This document shows positions 53,362 to 56,630 of a stretch of 56,630 bases of DNA, in pieces. Position numbers and translations under genes: made by a program. This stretch comes from Oscillospiraceae bacterium (GTDB lineage: Bacteria > Bacillota > Clostridia > Oscillospirales > Oscillospiraceae). Within the stretch, counting starts at the first letter, position 1. Every line of letters starts with the position of its first letter. Below the pieces are notes generated by a model. It was not told the origin of the DNA. It did no database searches and saw only the letters and a list, made by a program, of their open reading frames with translations. The DNA lies in contig SVLE01000007.1 of assembly GCA_015068065.1 (NCBI GenBank), forward strand, positions 1 to 56,630, written 5' to 3'.

Positions 53362-54657
53362 TTGACCAAATATCAGATCAGGGGCGGAAACCGCCTCCAT
53401 GGTGAGATCGAGATCAGCGGTGCAAAAAACGCTGCTGTGGCTATCATTCCCGCCGCCCTGATGGTAGACGGCGTGTGCCGCATTGAAAATATTCCTCAGA
53501 TCAGCGACGTGACCCTTATTCTCCAGATTCTGCAGGAACTGGGGGCCGATGTCAGAACTGTTAACCGCACCACAGTGGATATTGATTGTTCCCACATCCG
53601 CAATCGGAAGGTGTCCATGGAGCAGGGAAGTAAAATTCGCGCCAGCTACTATCTGGTGGGTGCCCTTCTTGGTCGGTTCGGCTGGGCAGAAGTGCCCATG
53701 CCCGGCGGCTGTGATCTGGGGGGCCGGCCCATTGACCAGCACATTAAAGGATTTGCCGCCATGGGTGCGCAGGTGGAAGTGCGCAACGGCTATATCGACG
53801 CCAAGTGCACCAACGCCGGCCGCCTCACCGGCGGTCAGGTCTATCTGGATATTGTCTCTGTGGGTGCTACCATGAATATCATGTTGGGTGCTGCGCTGGC
53901 AGACGGCATGACGGTCATTGAAAATGCGGCCAAAGAACCCCATATCGTGGACCTTGCCAACTTCCTCAACTCCATGGGAGCCGATATCCGCGGTGCAGGT
54001 ACTGATGTGATCAAGATTCGCGGTGCGGAGCGTCTGCACGGCGGAACCTATTCCATCATCCCCGACCAGATCGAGGCAGGTACCTATATGGTAGCTGTAG
54101 CCGCCGCCGGGGGCGAGGTGCTCATTAAAAACGTCATCCCCAAGCATCTGGACTGCATCACCGCCAAGCTGCTTGAAATGGGCGTGGACGTGGAGGAGCA
54201 GGACGAGGCTGTTCTGGTCCGCCGTTCCGGTCCTCTGAATCGCGCCAACATCAAAACGATGCCCTATCCCGGCTTCCCCACGGATATGCAGTCTCAGATC
54301 GGTGCTGTTCTGTGTACCGCCCGGGGTACCAGTATCATTACCGAGGGCGTGTGGGATAACCGCTACCGCTATGTGGATGAACTGCGCCGCATGGGTGCCA
54401 GTATTCAGGTAGACGGCAAGGTCGCCGTGATCGAGGGCGTTGATCACCTCACCGGTGCACCTGTCCGGGCCTGCGATCTGCGGGCCGGTGCCGCCATGGT
54501 CATTGCCGGACTTGCCGCACAGGGAGTTACCGAGGTGGACTCCATCCACCACATCGAGCGTGGCTACGAGAATCTGGTTGAAAAGCTGGCTGCCGTGGGT
54601 GCGGACATTCGAATCATTGAAACGCCTGACGAGGATTCTAAAACTCAGGTGGGTTAA
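53362..54657 (+). CDS. murA: UDP-N-acetylglucosamine 1-carboxyvinyltransferase
   Basis: A 431-residue enzyme of the first committed step of peptidoglycan synthesis: transfer of enolpyruvate from PEP to UDP-GlcNAc. It has the IRGGNRLHGEIEISGAKNAAVAIIPAAL start block with the key Lys-Asn pair. The active-site cysteine is in MPGGCDLGGRPIDQH, so fosfomycin sensitivity would be expected. The start is TTG 53362 (LTKYQIRGG), seven bases after AAAGAGGG; an in-frame ATG at 53323 would add 13 unusual residues. Length and blocks are typical. Which of MurA1/MurA2 it is cannot be told. Confidence 0.94.
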   Translation: MTKYQIRGGNRLHGEIEISGAKNAAVAIIPAALMVDGVCRIENIPQISDVTLILQILQELGADVRTVNRTTVDIDCSHIRNRKVSMEQGSKIRASYYLVGALLGRFGWAEVPMPGGCDLGGRPIDQHIKGFAAMGAQVEVRNGYIDAKCTNAGRLTGGQVYLDIVSVGATMNIMLGAALADGMTVIENAAKEPHIVDLANFLNSMGADIRGAGTDVIKIRGAERLHGGTYSIIPDQIEAGTYMVAVAAAGGEVLIKNVIPKHLDCITAKLLEMGVDVEEQDEAVLVRRSGPLNRANIKTMPYPGFPTDMQSQIGAVLCTARGTSIITEGVWDNRYRYVDELRRMGASIQVDGKVAVIEGVDHLTGAPVRACDLRAGAAMVIAGLAAQGVTEVDSIHHIERGYENLVEKLAAVGADIRIIETPDEDSKTQVG

Positions 54658-54667
54658 TAAAAAACAT

Positions 54668-54714
54668 CAGGGATCAGGACGAGGGAAACGCTGTTTCCTG
54701 TATCCTGGTCCCTG
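54668..54714 (+). terminator. Imperfect terminator after murA
   Basis: A long stem with one internal loop: CAGGGA pairs with TCCCTG, CAGGA with TCCTG and GGAAAC with GTTTCC; TATTTTATA follows. It may let some transcript through into the next genes. Confidence 0.7.
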
Positions 54715-54736
54715 TATTTTATAAGGAGAGCCTGTC

Positions 54737-55546
54737 GTGCTGACGATCACAACACTCGCCAGCGGTTCCGGCGGCAATTCGCTGCTGGTCGGCGGGAGAG
54801 GAAGCCACATTCTCATCGATGCGGGAATTTCCTACCGCCGTATCACCGCTGCTCTGAATCAACTGCATATTGATCCCATGTCTCTTTCTGCTGTGCTGGT
54901 CACCCATGAGCATACCGACCATGTGTGCGGACTTGCCACCATGGTCAAAAGGCTGTCTGTTCCCATCTATGCCTCTGCAGGTACCGCCTATCAGCTGTCC
55001 CACCGCATGGGGTTGCCGGAGGAGCGGATCTGCGCATTCCGTGCAGGCTCCGCTTTTTCTGTCGGCCCGCTGTGCTGTACCAGTTTTTCCACGCCCCATG
55101 ATGCAGCGGACAGTGTGGGTTATACCGTGGAGCTGGACGGCGAAAAGGTGGCACTGGCCACCGACTTGGGCCACGTTACCGACACGGTACGCCGGGCGGT
55201 GCTTGGCAGTCAGGTGGTTGTTCTGGAAAGCAACCACGATGTAGACTGGCTACGCTCCGGGCCGTATCCTTATCCGCTGAAACAACGCATTCTGGGTGAC
55301 CGAGGTCATCTGTGCAACGAGGCCGGTGCCCAGCTCGCCGCTCAGGCGGTACAGGCGGGGGCACATACCGTTATTCTGGCCCATCTGAGCCGGGAAAACA
55401 ATACTCCGACCAGAGCCTATGACGTCTGTGCCCGACAGCTGTCCGCCATGGGTGTGGACCCTGAACAAGATATTTGTCTGACGGTGGCGCCGCGTGCGGA
55501 GTGCGGCAAGACCTATGCTGTCAGGGGGGAGGAAGTCCCATGCTGA
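54737..55546 (+). CDS. MBL-fold hydrolase, WalJ/YycJ-like
   Basis: A 269-residue metallo-beta-lactamase-fold protein. Metal ligands are in VTHEHTDHVCGL, a late STPHDA and the SNHDVDWL region. The N-terminus (ITTLASGSGGNSLLVGG) is characteristic of YycJ/WalJ, a probable nuclease linked to the WalRK cell-wall system in Firmicutes, although no walRK genes are in this window. The GTG at 54737 follows AAGGAGAG. The stop overlaps the next gene, rlmH, the order YycJ-RlmH known from many Firmicutes. Confidence 0.9.
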   Translation: MLTITTLASGSGGNSLLVGGRGSHILIDAGISYRRITAALNQLHIDPMSLSAVLVTHEHTDHVCGLATMVKRLSVPIYASAGTAYQLSHRMGLPEERICAFRAGSAFSVGPLCCTSFSTPHDAADSVGYTVELDGEKVALATDLGHVTDTVRRAVLGSQVVVLESNHDVDWLRSGPYPYPLKQRILGDRGHLCNEAGAQLAAQAVQAGAHTVILAHLSRENNTPTRAYDVCARQLSAMGVDPEQDICLTVAPRAECGKTYAVRGEEVPC

Positions 55547-56022
55547 GTGTACATATCGTCTGTGTGGGTAAAATGAAAGAAAAATTCTATATCGGCGCGG
55601 CGGATGAGTATATCAAGCGTCTGTCCGCCTACTGCAAGCTGACCATCACGGAATTGCAGGAGGAAAAACTGCCTCCAAACCCATCTCAGGGGCAAATTGA
55701 CGCAGCCCTCGTCAAAGAGGGTCAAGCCATCCGTGCCCGCATCCCCTCCGGGGCCCACATGGTCGCCATGTGTGTGGAGGGTAAGCTCCACTCCAGCGAG
55801 CAGCTGGCCGCCCTTGTCCAAAACTGTGAAGTGAACAGTGCCAAGCATCTGGTCTTCCTCATTGGCGGCAGTTTCGGTCTCGACCCCGCGCTGAAACAGG
55901 AATGCCGGGTGCGCCTGTCCATGTCGCCCATGACCTTTCCCCACCATCTGGCCCGGGTCATGCTGTTGGAGCAGATTTACCGAGCGTTCAAAATCAACGA
56001 AGGTTCCGCCTACCACAAATAA
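55540..56022 (+). CDS. rlmH: 23S rRNA (pseudouridine-1915-N3)-methyltransferase RlmH
   Basis: A 160-residue SPOUT methyltransferase that methylates pseudouridine 1915 of 23S rRNA, in the ribosome's helix 69. The conserved knot region HLVFLIGGSFGLDPALKQ and the C-terminal SMTFPHHLARVMLLEQIYRAFKINEGSAYHK (here SPMTFPHHLARV) are complete. The ATG at 55540 overlaps the end of the MBL gene by seven bases and has GGGGGAGG upstream. The length equals the family's. Confidence 0.96.
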   Translation: MLSVHIVCVGKMKEKFYIGAADEYIKRLSAYCKLTITELQEEKLPPNPSQGQIDAALVKEGQAIRARIPSGAHMVAMCVEGKLHSSEQLAALVQNCEVNSAKHLVFLIGGSFGLDPALKQECRVRLSMSPMTFPHHLARVMLLEQIYRAFKINEGSAYHK

Positions 56023-56056
56023 CTGTCAAAATGCGGTGGAAGTTGCGCCCGAAGTA

Positions 56057-56065
56057 TGATACAAT
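56057..56065 (+). promoter_or_regulatory. Extended -10 promoter of the phosphohexomutase gene
   Basis: TGA-TACAAT (56057-56065); no good -35 at the usual distance. The start codon is at 56097. Confidence 0.6.
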
Positions 56066-56096
56066 AGAAACTAATCAAACAACAGGAGGCATGACT

Positions 56097-56630
56097 ATGT
56101 CCTATCGTGATACCTATGAAAAGTGGCTGTCCAGTCCTGCACTGACTGCGGCCGAAAAAACCGAACTGGAATCTGTGAGCGGTGATGAAAGGGAGATAGA
56201 ATCCCGTTTCTTCTCTCAACTGGAGTTTGGTACCGCCGGACTGCGCGGCACCATGGGCGTGGGTCTGTACCGCATGAACGTTCATGTCATCCGCCATGCC
56301 ACCCAGGCCTTTGCTCAGGTCATTCTGGCAGAGGGTCCTGAAGCAGTTCAGCGGGGCGTGGCCATCTGCTTTGACTGCCGCAACAACTCGGATGTCTTTG
56401 CCCGGGAGGCTGCCTGTGTCATGGCAGCCAACGACATCCCCGTGCGCCTGTTCGACGCACTGCGTCCCACACCGGAACTTTCCTTCGCTGTGCGGGAATA
56501 CGGCTGTATCGCCGGCATCAACGTCACCGCCAGCCACAACCCCAAGGAATATAACGGCTACAAGGTCTATTGGGAGGACGGCGCCCAGCTGCCCCCTCAT
56601 CACGCGGATGAAGTGGCCCGCAAGATGCGC
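56097..56630 (+). CDS. Phosphoglucomutase/phosphomannomutase (5' part)
   Basis: The first 178 residues of an alpha-D-phosphohexomutase that runs off the window. It starts SYRDTYEKWLSSPALTAAEKTELESV, contains the family block FGTAGLRGTMGVG and the active-site phosphoserine loop VTASHNPKEYNGYKVYWEDG. This is the long bacterial phosphoglucomutase type (PgcA-like), which links glucose 6-phosphate and glucose 1-phosphate and so feeds glgC and takes product from glgP. ATG at 56097 is seven bases after AGGAGG; an ATG at 56091 is too close to that site. Confidence 0.93.
   Translation, partial: MSYRDTYEKWLSSPALTAAEKTELESVSGDEREIESRFFSQLEFGTAGLRGTMGVGLYRMNVHVIRHATQAFAQVILAEGPEAVQRGVAICFDCRNNSDVFAREAACVMAANDIPVRLFDALRPTPELSFAVREYGCIAGINVTASHNPKEYNGYKVYWEDGAQLPPHHADEVARKMR

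Overview
The window reads as a chromosomal segment of a fairly GC-rich Clostridia member, most like the Oscillospiraceae (Flavonifractor/Oscillibacter-type gut anaerobes). That placement is inferred from gene content: pyruvate formate-lyase with its activase, a CIRCE-controlled hrcA-grpE-dnaK-dnaJ operon, RNase J, an SLH-domain surface protein, a paired GlgC/GlgD glycogen system, and sigma-A type promoters with strong Shine-Dalgarno sites. It was not tested by any search. I saw no rRNA, tRNA or CRISPR, and no gene-free stretch longer than 300 bases.

Layout: 1-1.6 kb holds the 3' end of pflB and pflA. 1.6-4.7 kb holds small accessory genes (a zinc-ribbon protein, a ribbon-helix-helix protein, two unknowns) and a sodium-dependent transporter. 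4.8-9.8 kb is the heat-shock operon. 9.8-15.6 kb has a WYL regulator, an ArsC/Spx-like protein, a nucleotidyltransferase/phosphomutase-like fusion and RNase J. 15.8-18.8 kb is a very strongly codon-biased SLH protein, probably an S-layer protein. 18.8-25.6 kb has a solitary phage tail-fibre-like gene, then rpiB, a PHP phosphatase, glycogen phosphorylase, an RluD-type pseudouridine synthase and hemW. 25.7-38.4 kb is a compact PBSX-like phage-derived operon. 38.6-45.7 kb has a DD-carboxypeptidase and glgB-glgC-glgD-glgA. 45.7-50.2 kb is the recG/C_GCAxxG/mutY/radical SAM operon. 50.3-52.1 kb is a broken DUF4838 gene. 52.2-56.6 kb has a 2-hydroxyacid dehydrogenase, murA, a WalJ-type MBL protein, rlmH and the start of a phosphohexomutase gene.

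The most unusual part is the phage-derived element. One minus-strand operon encodes small and large terminase, portal, prohead protease, decoration protein, capsid, connectors, contractile sheath, tube, tail chaperone and baseplate. It has no integrase, repressor, replication or lysis genes. The tail chaperone carries a textbook -1 slippery heptamer (A_AAA_AAC) joining it to the next frame, which points to selection for working tail assembly. Yet the slot for the tape-measure gene, normally the longest tail gene, holds only a 172-codon gene. A 27-base element in front of the terminase genes recurs exactly in front of the lone tail-fibre-like gene about 19 kb away. This suggests two separated transcription units under one regulator: a domesticated, possibly gene-transfer-agent-like or short-tailed contractile particle.

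Metabolically, the glycogen synthesis operon (glgBCDA) and separate glgP, the phosphohexomutase and the PFL pair form an anaerobic sugar storage and fermentation theme. The surface and wall genes (SLH protein, DD-carboxypeptidase, murA, nucleotidyltransferase fusion) form an envelope theme.
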